DNA of 35,459 nt from a virus, in IMG/VR virus record IMGVR_UViG_3300022198_004726, positions 1 through 35,459 of that record, one strand, 5' to 3'. Positions within the stretch are counted from its first letter, which is position 1; the number at the start of each line of letters is the position of its first letter. The position numbers were made by a program, and so were the translations under genes. Shown here piece after piece: positions 18,701 to 26,381 of this stretch. The notes under the pieces are model-generated. The model had not been told where the DNA came from, searched no databases, and was given only the letters and a program-made list of their open reading frames with translations.

Positions 18701-20453
18701 TTTGATTTTCTGCAAAAAACTTTGTTTGTTTTCCTAATCTTTCGTTTGCTTTTTCTAAGGCGGAAGACTCTCTTGCATATCCTGCAAAGAACCCTATGGC
18801 TTTTTTAACTCCGACAATGAGTAAATCAATTACAAGTAATAATTGACCAATAACAGGAATTGCAGTAAATAATCCTTTAATAGCAATTCTTCCTGTAAGT
18901 CCAAAAGCTTGTAAACTTAAGCCTGCACGATTTAATCCTTTGCCTAGAAACCCTAATTTAACCCCGAATACGTCAGTAGCTAGCCCTGCTGCTTTTTGTT
19001 CATTTATAAATCTTTTGTTTGCTCTACTAGATAATTTAAACGCTTCAAGATATCCTTTTACACCCCCTTTTCCTGGTTTATCTAGTCTATTTAAAATAGA
19101 TGCTCCTCTTGCTTCAAATTTTCCTACAGAAGTTGCTCGAGGTACATCTCCTTCTTGCCCCTGCCTTTGAAGTGCAAGATTTAATAGTTTTTCTTCTTGT
19201 GCAATTCTTATTTTTGCTTGATCTATTCTTTTCTGTACTAGTTGTACATTTTTTATTTTGCCCGCTGCTATTTTTGCTTCGGAATTTAGTACGTAAGTAT
19301 TTAAAGCAACTGTTGAGGCTTTTAGTTCTTCTACTGTAAATTTTCCAGATTTAATAATTTTATTGTTTGTTGCAAAAGCTCCTCCAATACCTTTAATTCC
19401 AGGAAGTGATCTTGCTAAAGAATTTACTTGTTCATTTATTGCTCTCTGTTGTACACTCACTAATCCTAATGCATTTGCGGCAGCTACTTTTGCTTTATTA
19501 GCAAATTGCCCCAATATAGGAAGTGCTTGAGAAACTATACCTTTTGTAAGTACAGCAATAAGACCTGCTAAAGCTAAAGTATTTTCAGAAAGAAAATTAG
19601 CGAGAGGTCCTAAAAGTTTGTTGAATATATCGGTGAAACCTCTAGCAAGATCTGCTAAAGAGGCGGCGAGTTTGTCAAAGGGAGAAACATCTACTGCTGC
19701 TCCAACTTCAGAGAATTTTCTTCTACCTTGATCAATAATTTCATTGGCAAAAGCTTGTCGTTGTTCAAATCGAGTTAGTTCACTTGTTGCTTTTCCTACA
19801 GAAGCTGCATATTTTGCTGATGCATCATCTAGTCTTACAAAGATACCTAATTCGTCAAGAATTTCAGGTTCTAGTTTAGCAGCACCTCTTGCAAGCCTAT
19901 CAATCGCATCTCCAACATCTCGTCCAAGTGCGATCGCTGCTGATCGTGCTACTTCTGCTAACCCTTCTAGCTGAGCTCCGCTAAATGAAGCCGAAGCTCC
20001 TACAGAAGCTACTCTTAAAGCGTCATCTAAAGCTATCGCTTCACCAGCTGCTTCTTTTATTCTATCTGCTAGTAATGTTAAATTTTTACCTGAAGCGTTG
20101 CCAAGAGCTTCTAATCCTGAAATAAGTTGTTCTACTTGTGAAGCTCTTCGTAAAGCATTGAAAGCTGCAGTAGCAGCAAAGACGTTAGCAGCAAGAGTCG
20201 CGTAAGCACCTACAAGACCAGAAGAACCTGATCCAATAGTTTGGTTCATTTTTGAAAAACTTTTTGATCCTGCTAAATTACTTTGATAAAGGGATTTATT
20301 TTGTTTGTCGAAATCTTTAGATTTTTTAGTTCCATCATCCATAGCCTTGCTAGTGCCTTGAACACTTTGTGCAAGTTTTTTCTGTTTTCCTTGAACTATT
20401 TCGAAGCCTGTAGCGGTTGCCTTGACTTCAAATACGACTCTATCTCCTGCCAT
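15741..20453 (-). CDS. Tail tape measure protein
   Basis: A 1570-residue, mostly helical protein with long Lys/Glu/Ala/Gln coiled-coil stretches (for example around 990-1250). It has hydrophobic segments near the middle (NTLALAGLIAVLTKG; IPVIGQLLLVIDLLIVGV) and in the C-terminal quarter (ALELGPIIGPILAGLQLAMG). The C-terminus has VVGENGPEVATFPGG, the usual end of tape measures of this type. The N-terminal third has ARGAAKLEPEILDELGIFVR, also seen in marine phage tape measures. At the customary 0.15 nm per residue it predicts a tail of roughly 235 nm. It follows the two assembly chaperones, with a TAATG overlap. Identity is confident. Confidence 0.95.
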   Translation of the reverse strand: MAGDRVVFEVKATATGFEIVQGKQKKLAQSVQGTSKAMDDGTKKSKDFDKQNKSLYQSNLAGSKSFSKMNQTIGSGSSGLVGAYATLAANVFAATAAFNALRRASQVEQLISGLEALGNASGKNLTLLADRIKEAAGEAIALDDALRVASVGASASFSGAQLEGLAEVARSAAIALGRDVGDAIDRLARGAAKLEPEILDELGIFVRLDDASAKYAASVGKATSELTRFEQRQAFANEIIDQGRRKFSEVGAAVDVSPFDKLAASLADLARGFTDIFNKLLGPLANFLSENTLALAGLIAVLTKGIVSQALPILGQFANKAKVAAANALGLVSVQQRAINEQVNSLARSLPGIKGIGGAFATNNKIIKSGKFTVEELKASTVALNTYVLNSEAKIAAGKIKNVQLVQKRIDQAKIRIAQEEKLLNLALQRQGQEGDVPRATSVGKFEARGASILNRLDKPGKGGVKGYLEAFKLSSRANKRFINEQKAAGLATDVFGVKLGFLGKGLNRAGLSLQAFGLTGRIAIKGLFTAIPVIGQLLLVIDLLIVGVKKAIGFFAGYARESSALEKANERLGKQTKFFAENQTAAAEATRSAKEQVVASGNAVEELIKATQEQTDQQQKANEEVGIFGKLLNTVGREIEFIGMKMARMFAPFEGAFTRLSINFKIAVLKMQQDLAPFINLIIKTINFLNRDSGIEPIALIDENTNAAEIQRLTGELDALAESRKKAANTATLNIFGSVASTSAEFESFQTVLRGTGEASRELSEFLGTDNINQFAESIANATRDADGNIVGLNGSLAELVKEIGILDDGVITSVEYQELLGAALKEGTKQSVANKTATSGLGEAFQNSNEKIAEFFNTFTKKTGFSTFQSILKEINGNIKEVEGTLSSSAIIDILEGKEGAGLSGAFKDFVENGEGVKQILKEVEGEFEILQSYGVELTEELKAQVREEYKLGEAYKKSLADAEKLVNAIVEAQLYDKARLDILKAQEASVNKYNKANEASVGLSIDLANRQSQINQDRLSNEIKFQEQRLGLAEGARFTEEQIANLDAEKQGQYAKLLEQRNELRKEQVAEIGAEERLAMMGLAKNDLLKEQLGLTREINSTLATTVKNEAILSNIKAGRGGKLSDAQKLEAEIKAAADKVKFLKDELALMQSRGEFEIKIAEIRLTAEGIVGDAQTTLISGLKEQLGIQQNITKEKIKQAESDQTTVGASRFEGLQGGIFADVGDAFDTAKIESETNAGKTVQGRLELMTDALAPMREQLEALGPEGELISVAQQGLFTLASSFDVIKDKGLASAEGMAAVGNAILAIGAIQQAAAKAQVANIDQQIEAEKKRDGKSAESVAKIRAMEKKKEMIQRKAFEQKKKMDIASAIISTALGVTRALELGPIIGPILAGLQLAMGLAQIAIIKRQQFQGGGGDEPQAVNTALSIGGRSNAVDVSQGATSGELNYLRGGRTTGQNLGGAGASFPGAAMGRRGYNMGTNSVVVGENGPEVATFPGGTSITPNYALGKGETNVNFTINAVDGQSVQNMLYTQRGNIIGMIREAANANGEGFLESVDPAVYGGNG

Positions 20454-20779
20454 TATCTTTTTCTTTTCAATTTATCATACTCAGCTTTTAATTTTTTCTG
20501 AGCTATTTCGATTGCTCTACTGTCTAACCACAGTACTGTTTCAAATACAAATTCTTTTTGATGTTTTTCTATTGAATAATTTTTAAGTAAAAATTCAAAA
20601 TTAGTATAATCTTTCCCAATATATCCTATGTCTGGAAAGATTCTATCGCCCATGCTATAAAATATATTTACTGCATCAATAACTAAAGGAGGAAAATCTT
20701 CCCAGTCAGGGGGGCATTTTTCCCAATCAGGCTCCTCCCCCATTTGCTCCATCATGTCCAAGTATTGATCCTTGGACAT
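20453..20779 (-). CDS. Tail assembly chaperone, downstream part (gpT-like), likely made by frameshift
   Basis: A 108-residue acidic protein from the ATG at 20779, with EEPDWEKCPPDWEDFPPLV and a helical Lys-rich end. It sits exactly where lambda gpT lies, between the gpG-like chaperone and the tape measure, and ends by TAATG overlap with the latter. Its frame is open upstream of the ATG as far as the stop at 20855-20857. The extra stretch (LYKKLRLFLDNKDVG) reads as natural protein sequence. The ATG lacks a clear ribosome binding site. I therefore infer that the working product is mainly a fusion with the upstream chaperone made by a +1 (or -2) frameshift. Confidence 0.8.
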   Translation of the reverse strand: MSKDQYLDMMEQMGEEPDWEKCPPDWEDFPPLVIDAVNIFYSMGDRIFPDIGYIGKDYTNFEFLLKNYSIEKHQKEFVFETVLWLDSRAIEIAQKKLKAEYDKLKRKR

Positions 20780-20789
20780 GCCTACATCT

Positions 20790-21239
20790 TTATTGTCCAG
20801 AAATAGGCGGAGTTTTTTGTACAGATTTTGTTTGTTTTGGGCTGCGAAAGTTTTCTAAGTCAAAGACTACCTCGTTGAGCCAATTATCAAATTCAGAAGA
20901 ATTTTCAACTAAAGACTGTGCATTTTCTTCGGAATATTCCATTTTAGCTTCAGGATCTTGTCCTTTTAGATCAACAAGAAGTAAATCTTCTAAATAACCT
21001 AATTTTAATCCTTTCCAATTTTTTACAGTTGCTCTTGTAAATTCAATAATAAATTTATCATCATTTAGCTCATCTTCAAACTGACGAGTTTTACGATTAA
21101 ATTTATTTACAGTACATCTTTTTCTAAGATTTACTAATTCTTTTCTTGATAGGTTTGCTAATTCTACTTCAAAACCTTCAAGGCCTGGGAAATCAACCCA
21201 TGTGGTTTTACTATCCACTAATAGTTGTTTTAAATCCAT
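20790..21239 (-). CDS. Tail assembly chaperone, upstream part (gpG-like)
   Basis: A 149-residue protein starting MDLKQLLVDSKTTWVDFPGL, with a helical core (LSRKELVNLRKRC; FIIEFTRATVKNWKGLKLG) and an acidic C-terminal half. This is the pattern of phage tail assembly chaperones that bind the tape measure during assembly. GGAG precedes the ATG at 21239. It follows the second tube protein and precedes the gpT-like frame. The last 20 residues (KQTKSVQKTPPISGQ) are low in structure and coincide with the zone where a frameshift would join the two frames. Confidence 0.82.
   Translation of the reverse strand: MDLKQLLVDSKTTWVDFPGLEGFEVELANLSRKELVNLRKRCTVNKFNRKTRQFEDELNDDKFIIEFTRATVKNWKGLKLGYLEDLLLVDLKGQDPEAKMEYSEENAQSLVENSSEFDNWLNEVVFDLENFRSPKQTKSVQKTPPISGQ
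20792..20854 (-). promoter_or_regulatory. Candidate +1 (or -2) ribosomal frameshift zone
   Basis: The upstream chaperone stops at 20792-20790. The downstream chaperone frame is +1 relative to it and closed by TAG at 20857-20855, so a shift must happen inside this zone. The best slip point is the run of six A at 20818-20813 (0-frame CAA AAA ACT). A lysine tRNA could re-pair one base forward, giving VQK then LRLFLDNK. An AGC CCA AAA stretch lies further upstream. No experimental data are available here. Confidence 0.6.
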
Positions 21240-21248
21240 TTATTTCTC

Positions 21249-22151
21249 CTAATATGAAATTAAAGTTGATAAGTCTGCAGGGTTTGTTAATAATCTAAAA
21301 TCAAACGTCTGCGTAAATGCTTCTGCAACATTTGTACGTTTTGTAAATCTACAACTTGTTAAATTTGCATCAAAAAACGTACTTTCATCCACAAGAGTTT
21401 TTAATCTTACTCCTGTATCTGTATTAAAAGTTTGTAATGTACTTGAATTATTACTTGTTAAATACTGAGTAATATTTCCAGATATAACTCGTCTATCTAA
21501 AGTATATCCTGAAGGGTACATTGCATTTGAAGCACTTGTAACTGAAAGACTGTTTTGTAATGTTTCATAAGGTGTCCAAGCTATTTCATTTTGTATACTT
21601 AATGTTGCAGATATTAAGTTTGATACATCTGAACCGCTTACTTCAACATCAATCAGCGATAAGGTGGGGGTTCGTGTGGCACTTGCAGATTGCAGTGTGC
21701 CAGGAAGTGAATAAGTTTCATCTCCTACGCGTTCTAATTTTTGCCCTTGCCCATTCACTGATAAAATTAACGGTGAACCTTTATTTAAATTAAATTGTCC
21801 ATCTGTTATAATACATTCATTCAATTTAAAAGTGCTTTCGCCAGTTACGATATAAAGATCAAAACTTTTCATATTTGATCCACTACTATCATAATCGACT
21901 AAAAGATCTAGCACGATAGATTCATCTTTTTCTTTTGTAAGATGAACTGCAAAACTAAAGTCCGCAGGATTAGCTTTTGTTATACTTGTTCCCTGTGACA
22001 TCTTTGTTTGATCATGCAAAGTCTTTACTTGGTATGCATCTTCCGCAAATGTCTGAGAAAACGATACATCGGGAGTCGTTTTTAAATTATAGCGACTCCC
22101 TCCGTATACGAGGTGTACACTACTTTCTCTAAGAAAGTTGTACTCTGCCAT
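21249..22151 (-). CDS. Second tail tube-like protein (paralogue)
   Basis: A 300-residue beta-rich protein whose layout parallels the upstream tube protein. Shared points are a DVSFSQ element near residue 29, a (T/P)ADFSFAV segment, FKLNEC at 108-113 (YRLNEC in the paralogue), a TPYETL segment, and RRVISGNITQYL near the end (RQVSGSLTMYL in the paralogue). The two genes are 2 bases apart. The shared features indicate ancient duplication. This copy may form a tube end, an initiator ring at the tail tip, or part of a mixed tube. Structural role is secure; its division of labour with the other copy is unknown. Confidence 0.75.
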   Translation of the reverse strand: MAEYNFLRESSVHLVYGGSRYNLKTTPDVSFSQTFAEDAYQVKTLHDQTKMSQGTSITKANPADFSFAVHLTKEKDESIVLDLLVDYDSSGSNMKSFDLYIVTGESTFKLNECIITDGQFNLNKGSPLILSVNGQGQKLERVGDETYSLPGTLQSASATRTPTLSLIDVEVSGSDVSNLISATLSIQNEIAWTPYETLQNSLSVTSASNAMYPSGYTLDRRVISGNITQYLTSNNSSTLQTFNTDTGVRLKTLVDESTFFDANLTSCRFTKRTNVAEAFTQTFDFRLLTNPADLSTLISY

Positions 22152-22153
22152 TG

Positions 22154-23707
22154 TTAGACAGTATAATTTGTTGCGTATTGAGAATCAGAATGTGATCTTG
22201 ATCCTTTATACTTAACAGTCATCTCATCTCCAGTCAAGAGATCTGTTCCATGAGCAGAAAACTCTACTGATGTTGAAATAAGATCAGCAACTTCTATAGT
22301 TGGTACTTGTAAGTGAGCTCTAGGAATATCAAACTCTACAACTGGTGTATCGCTTGATCCGCCGCCCATAAATAAACTCATATTAAATGAATTACTTACT
22401 AAGTCTGTAGCTGCTGCTAAGTCTGTTAATAATTGGTTTGAACCATTTGATTTTGTATCTAAATACATTGTCAAAGATCCTGAAACCTGTCTGGCTCCTG
22501 TAAAGGATCCAATTGGTTTGTCAACGATACCAAGTGTTTCTGGTGTTACATAAGTAACATTATTAGCTATAGTAATTGAGCCACCAGTAATATTAATATC
22601 ATAAGTTCTTGTATCTAAACCATTTGAAGCTGCTCCTCCACCTTGTGAAGAATCAACAGCAAGTGTTAGAGTTGAAAGTTTGTTTCTTAAGTAATCAGCA
22701 TCGTCTGGACCAGTTGAATCAGCATAGTTATAACCTTCTACATAAGTTGCAGTAGTTACACTTGTATCTGTTGAACTTGGTTTTGCATGTAATACTTTTG
22801 ATGGATCTTCAATAGCTGTTGTAACTTGGTCAATAGTTGTTGCATTTCCTGACCATGTTATTTGAGCAATTCCATCAATTGAAAAATCAATCTCTGCTTG
22901 GTTAACTTGACATTCGTTTAATCTGTAAGTTGTGTTTTCAAGAGCAAAGAAAATTGTTAGTTTTAACAATTCATGGTGCTCTGATCTTTCAAAAGTTACA
23001 TCTGCATCACTTGAGTCACAAGTTACTGCTGCTTGAGAAGTTCCGCTTAAAGAACCTCCAGTAATATCTTTACCAGCAATAGATGCCCATAAGATGTTTT
23101 CACACATATCATGAGTACCACTTGTTCTCCAGCTATTAGTACCATGTTTGAAAGGTCTTACATATGTACCAAATGACCATTCTGCAGGAGGTAAAGAATC
23201 ATTAAATCTTTTTGACCCACGATTAGGGGTAGCACCAGCTTCATTAATAGTAATGTCTGTTGCCTCACTTCCTTGAGAGAAGCTGTATCCATCTAATACG
23301 CCAATTCTAAAAGTATTTACATTTGTTCCATGCCCTTTGAAAAGACCTGTTGCAGTTCTAGATCCTTGTGCAGTAGTAGTGCTTGTAACACCATTTACAA
23401 CTGCAGCGAAACCAGTACCACTTGCACTAGCAGTTGATTGATCAACTGTATCGTTATCGGCATAACCAGTTCCTCGGAAATTATTTGGTATATACACTTC
23501 AGTTACAGCACCTCCAGATACAGCAGCAACTATACATTTTGCTCCTGTTCCAGAACCTGATGTTGTGCCCAAAGTAATAACCTCTCCTACGACATACCCT
23601 GATCCACCTGTGAAACCATCTAAAGTTACGATAGATCCACCGCTAGCATGTACTCCGTTTACAGAGCTGACAAATACCTTGGTATTTCTCGATAAATTTA
23701 AAGCCAT
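22154..23707 (-). CDS. Major tail tube protein with inserted GGSGY module
   Basis: A 517-residue beta-rich protein in the tail tube position, after the tail terminator and before the chaperones. The core has GYSFSQGSEATD at 140-151, PAEWSFGTYVRPF at 174-186, YRLNEC at 261-266 and RQVSGSLTMYL in the C-terminal third. Residues about 31-108 form an inserted glycine-rich module (GGSGYVVGEVITLG, then FRGTGYADNDTV) related to a segment in the fibre protein at 6478-7323. It probably projects from the tube surface. The protein is longer than most tube proteins because of this insertion. GGAG precedes the ATG at 23707 by 9 bases. Confidence 0.8.
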   Translation of the reverse strand: MALNLSRNTKVFVSSVNGVHASGGSIVTLDGFTGGSGYVVGEVITLGTTSGSGTGAKCIVAAVSGGAVTEVYIPNNFRGTGYADNDTVDQSTASASGTGFAAVVNGVTSTTTAQGSRTATGLFKGHGTNVNTFRIGVLDGYSFSQGSEATDITINEAGATPNRGSKRFNDSLPPAEWSFGTYVRPFKHGTNSWRTSGTHDMCENILWASIAGKDITGGSLSGTSQAAVTCDSSDADVTFERSEHHELLKLTIFFALENTTYRLNECQVNQAEIDFSIDGIAQITWSGNATTIDQVTTAIEDPSKVLHAKPSSTDTSVTTATYVEGYNYADSTGPDDADYLRNKLSTLTLAVDSSQGGGAASNGLDTRTYDINITGGSITIANNVTYVTPETLGIVDKPIGSFTGARQVSGSLTMYLDTKSNGSNQLLTDLAAATDLVSNSFNMSLFMGGGSSDTPVVEFDIPRAHLQVPTIEVADLISTSVEFSAHGTDLLTGDEMTVKYKGSRSHSDSQYATNYTV

Positions 23708-23770
23708 TTTGCTTTCTCCGTTTTACTTTGGAAAGGGTGTGGCGACATTTTTATGTGCCTTACCTGTTTC

Positions 23771-24223
23771 CTAATATCGTATTCGAACTGCCATTTCTCC
23801 AATTCCTAGAGGAGCAATAACTCCTTCATCGGTACTAATACTTCCTATAGTTAAAGAAGTGGTAGTTTTATTAGGTGTGACAGTATCATCATACACTAAA
23901 TTATCATTATTGTCGATAACTCTTTCGATATCTTCTAACAATAATGCTAAAGTTTCTTGAGCGTCGTTTTCATCACGAATATATGCTCTAATTGTTATAT
24001 CTAGTAGTCTCCACTTAAATTCGCCAGGTTGATATTCTCTAAATTCGTCCCCTGCTACTACACATATTTTTGGATATTGTTGTATTTCATCCAAAAATTT
24101 TAAATGTCCATCTACATTATTAAAAACATTTGCGTTATAAGGAGCATTTCCATCAATTCCTTTTAACTTGTCTACTAAAGCATCAACTACTTTTTTTCTT
24201 GCTGTTCTATATGTTGATGCCAT
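23771..24223 (-). CDS. Tail terminator / tail completion protein
   Basis: A 150-residue protein starting MASTYRTARKKVVDALVDKL with a central YPKICVVAGDEFREY strand and RDENDAQETLALLLEDIERVI helix, typical of gpU or HK97 gp11-like tail terminators. It is coded between the neck protein and the tube protein, the normal place. The ATG overlaps the previous stop as TAATG. It is expected to cap the tube and join it to the head-tail connector. A 63-base gap separates it from the tube gene. Confidence 0.78.
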   Translation of the reverse strand: MASTYRTARKKVVDALVDKLKGIDGNAPYNANVFNNVDGHLKFLDEIQQYPKICVVAGDEFREYQPGEFKWRLLDITIRAYIRDENDAQETLALLLEDIERVIDNNDNLVYDDTVTPNKTTTSLTIGSISTDEGVIAPLGIGEMAVRIRY

Positions 24224-25713
24224 TATACTCTCCTAAGTGTAAATTTCATTTGAAGTTTTTCAGCTGCAATTTCTCTTATACTTCTTTCTATCAACGGTCT
24301 TGGGTCATAACTTGCTGAATATCTACCTCCAACTTCAAAGGTTTCATATGGATTTTTTTGGTATGTATAGTCCATATGCAATTGACCGTTTTTAATATTT
24401 GCATTTACTACTTGTGCTGATTGTGCAAATCTACCTGTTCTATTTTCAAGGGTAGGTCTACCCATATTCTTTTCTACTTCTTGTGTTAATCTTGAATTTA
24501 TAAAGGCTCTAATTGTAAAAGCACTTTCATTAAAATTAACTCCTTTTTCAGCAGGTTGAGGAGAAGTATTTAAACTGATTGGACCTAGACCTCTTATTTT
24601 ATGTGTTGTCTTTTTATTTTCCCACTCAGCTGTTTGTGTTTTTGAAGTATTATTTCTATTTTTGCCTTTTCCTTTATATTTTGTTCTATTTTTTGCAATT
24701 CCTTTTCTATATAAAGGTAGTAGAGATTTATCCATTACTAAACCTCTTGCAAGAGCTTCTACAAATGAGTCTGAACCTTCTCTTTGTGTAAATCCTTGTG
24801 CACTAGCTAATGAAATTTCTTTTGTTAACTCGTCTTGGATATATCTTCTTAGATCCCCTAAAACTTTTCCTATATCTCTGGCATCTTCTCCCGAAGTTTG
24901 ATTTTGAACTTGGTTTTTAAACTTACTTTCTAAATCTGTTTTAACGACAAAAGTACTATTAGGTTTTCTTACTAAAGATCCGTCTCCTGAAAAAACTACA
25001 AACTTATCTACTGCATTAAGATTTAAATTAAATTTACTTAAATCTTGTTTAATTTTTCTAGCAATTTCGTTTTTGACTTTAGAGGCATATTCTATATCTC
25101 CTCCTTCGTCTCCTGCTCTTTTGTACCTATCATCATCTAATGATTCTGCTGCTTTTACAAAGGCACTTCCAGCAAGTTCTTTTACTGATTCTCTATGTCC
25201 TATATCGAATAAAGCACCAGGACTTTTTACTGAAGCTCCTGCTTTTTGTAATATATCTAAAAATTGTTTTGCTTCTCCAGTTGCAAAAACTTCATCTAAT
25301 ACTTGTTTTTTAAGTTTTGCAAGTTTACTATATACGTCTTGTACTGCATCTTTGTTTAATTCATACAATAATATTATTTCATTGTCTGTTGAAGTAACTG
25401 TTAAAGTATAGTTTTTTTCATTTACATTAACAATACTAGCAAAAGTTTTAAAAATTTTCTCTGCAACTTTATCTTTTAGTCTAATTAATTCTGGAGAAGT
25501 TACTATAAGTTCTCTTTTCCCTTGTAATCTTTTAGAAGTTTGAATTTCTCCTAGTTCTTTTTTTATTGTTGCTTTGTCAATTTTAAATTCATGACTAAAC
25601 TTTTTTACAAACTTACGAAAAGGGTCCTTAGAACCCCCTTGGTCGGCTCCAGGCGGTTTAAATATTGCCTTAAATATTCTTTCAAAATCAGTATTTAATT
25701 GTTGTAAAGCCAT
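24223..25713 (-). CDS. Neck / head-closure structural protein with gp10-like C-terminus
   Basis: A 496-residue, Lys-rich, largely helical protein. The last 110 residues (GRPTLENRTGRFAQSAQ, then DYTYQKNPYETFEVGG and DPRPLIERSIREIAAE) resemble HK97 gp10-type neck proteins that link connector and tail. The long N-terminal part has repeated helical stretches and a Lys/Asn-rich linker (about 348-365). This is far larger than the usual gp10 (100-200 residues), so the N-terminal 380 residues are an added domain of unknown role. Both ends overlap neighbouring genes by TAATG. Assignment rests on position plus the C-terminal pattern. Confidence 0.7.
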   Translation of the reverse strand: MALQQLNTDFERIFKAIFKPPGADQGGSKDPFRKFVKKFSHEFKIDKATIKKELGEIQTSKRLQGKRELIVTSPELIRLKDKVAEKIFKTFASIVNVNEKNYTLTVTSTDNEIILLYELNKDAVQDVYSKLAKLKKQVLDEVFATGEAKQFLDILQKAGASVKSPGALFDIGHRESVKELAGSAFVKAAESLDDDRYKRAGDEGGDIEYASKVKNEIARKIKQDLSKFNLNLNAVDKFVVFSGDGSLVRKPNSTFVVKTDLESKFKNQVQNQTSGEDARDIGKVLGDLRRYIQDELTKEISLASAQGFTQREGSDSFVEALARGLVMDKSLLPLYRKGIAKNRTKYKGKGKNRNNTSKTQTAEWENKKTTHKIRGLGPISLNTSPQPAEKGVNFNESAFTIRAFINSRLTQEVEKNMGRPTLENRTGRFAQSAQVVNANIKNGQLHMDYTYQKNPYETFEVGGRYSASYDPRPLIERSIREIAAEKLQMKFTLRRV

Positions 25714-26324
25714 TACTTGTGTACTTTATAAAAATCAAGTATTCGTTTAATATGGTCTGGGAACCCAATATTCTCTTTCAGACTTGTAGAAACTTGATTC
25801 TGTATCGAAGCACCTGCGATAGTTAGTCTGTCTTTTCTTTCATCTTTTAAATAGTATTTTACTAAATCAAAACATGCTAGTTTTAAATCTTCTGGAGTAG
25901 ATGAATACCCTGCGGTATACACTACTTCTACTGCTTTTCTTCCTTTTGGAAAGAAAGCGTCTCCAGTTGCTGTTGTTCGATAAATAGTATCTCGCTCAGT
26001 ATCGATAGTATACTCATACTTCCCACTGCCGTCAGAGTTACCAGTTATCAAAGTTATATAACTGTCTGCTTGTCCTGCTCTTTCTTTTACAGAAGTTACA
26101 CTTACTAGAGGACTTTCGTCTACTAGAATTGCATTGGTGTAAGTGTCATAGATATCAAAATATTCTGTTTTACTTGTAGAATAATAATCTATGATACTAG
26201 TCCCGCAGTAAGTTTTTACTGCTTGACTTATAGCTGGTATAATAACATTTATTTTGGCATCCTCACTAACACCTGTGAGTCCTGCAAAATCTTTGTACTG
26301 TTGTATTGTTATTAAATTTGCCAT
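25713..26324 (-). CDS. Head-tail connector protein (gp6-like)
   Basis: A 203-residue protein with the N-terminal helical start of head-tail adaptors (LITIQQYKDFAGLTGVSEDAKINVIIPAIS), a YCGTSIIDY turn, beta strands in the middle and a helical end (LKLACFDLVKYYLKDERKD). It matches HK97 gp6-type connectors in size and layout and lies directly after the capsid gene, beyond a terminator hairpin. It should form the ring docking below the portal. No promoter was found between terminator and gene, so expression probably depends on read-through. Confidence 0.82.
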   Translation of the reverse strand: MANLITIQQYKDFAGLTGVSEDAKINVIIPAISQAVKTYCGTSIIDYYSTSKTEYFDIYDTYTNAILVDESPLVSVTSVKERAGQADSYITLITGNSDGSGKYEYTIDTERDTIYRTTATGDAFFPKGRKAVEVVYTAGYSSTPEDLKLACFDLVKYYLKDERKDRLTIAGASIQNQVSTSLKENIGFPDHIKRILDFYKVHK

Positions 26325-26327
26325 AGT

Positions 26328-26355
26328 TAAAAAGTGGGGCGATAGGCTCGCCCCA
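26328..26355 (-). terminator. Intrinsic terminator behind the capsid gene
   Basis: On the minus strand an 8-bp stem (TGGGGCGA with TCGCCCCA), loop GCCTA, is followed by C and five T. It sits between the capsid stop (26382) and the connector start (26324), in the direction of transcription. On the plus strand no T-run follows. It would reduce expression of tail genes relative to capsid protein. Confidence 0.82.
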
Positions 26356-26381
26356 AGCCATGTTATCCGTTAAGGGATCAA

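Noticed and set aside
16219-19974. Plus-strand open frames opposite the tape measure gene
   Set aside because: Antisense shadows caused by helical, Lys/Glu/Ala-rich codon use on the minus strand; hydrophobic composition is an artefact.
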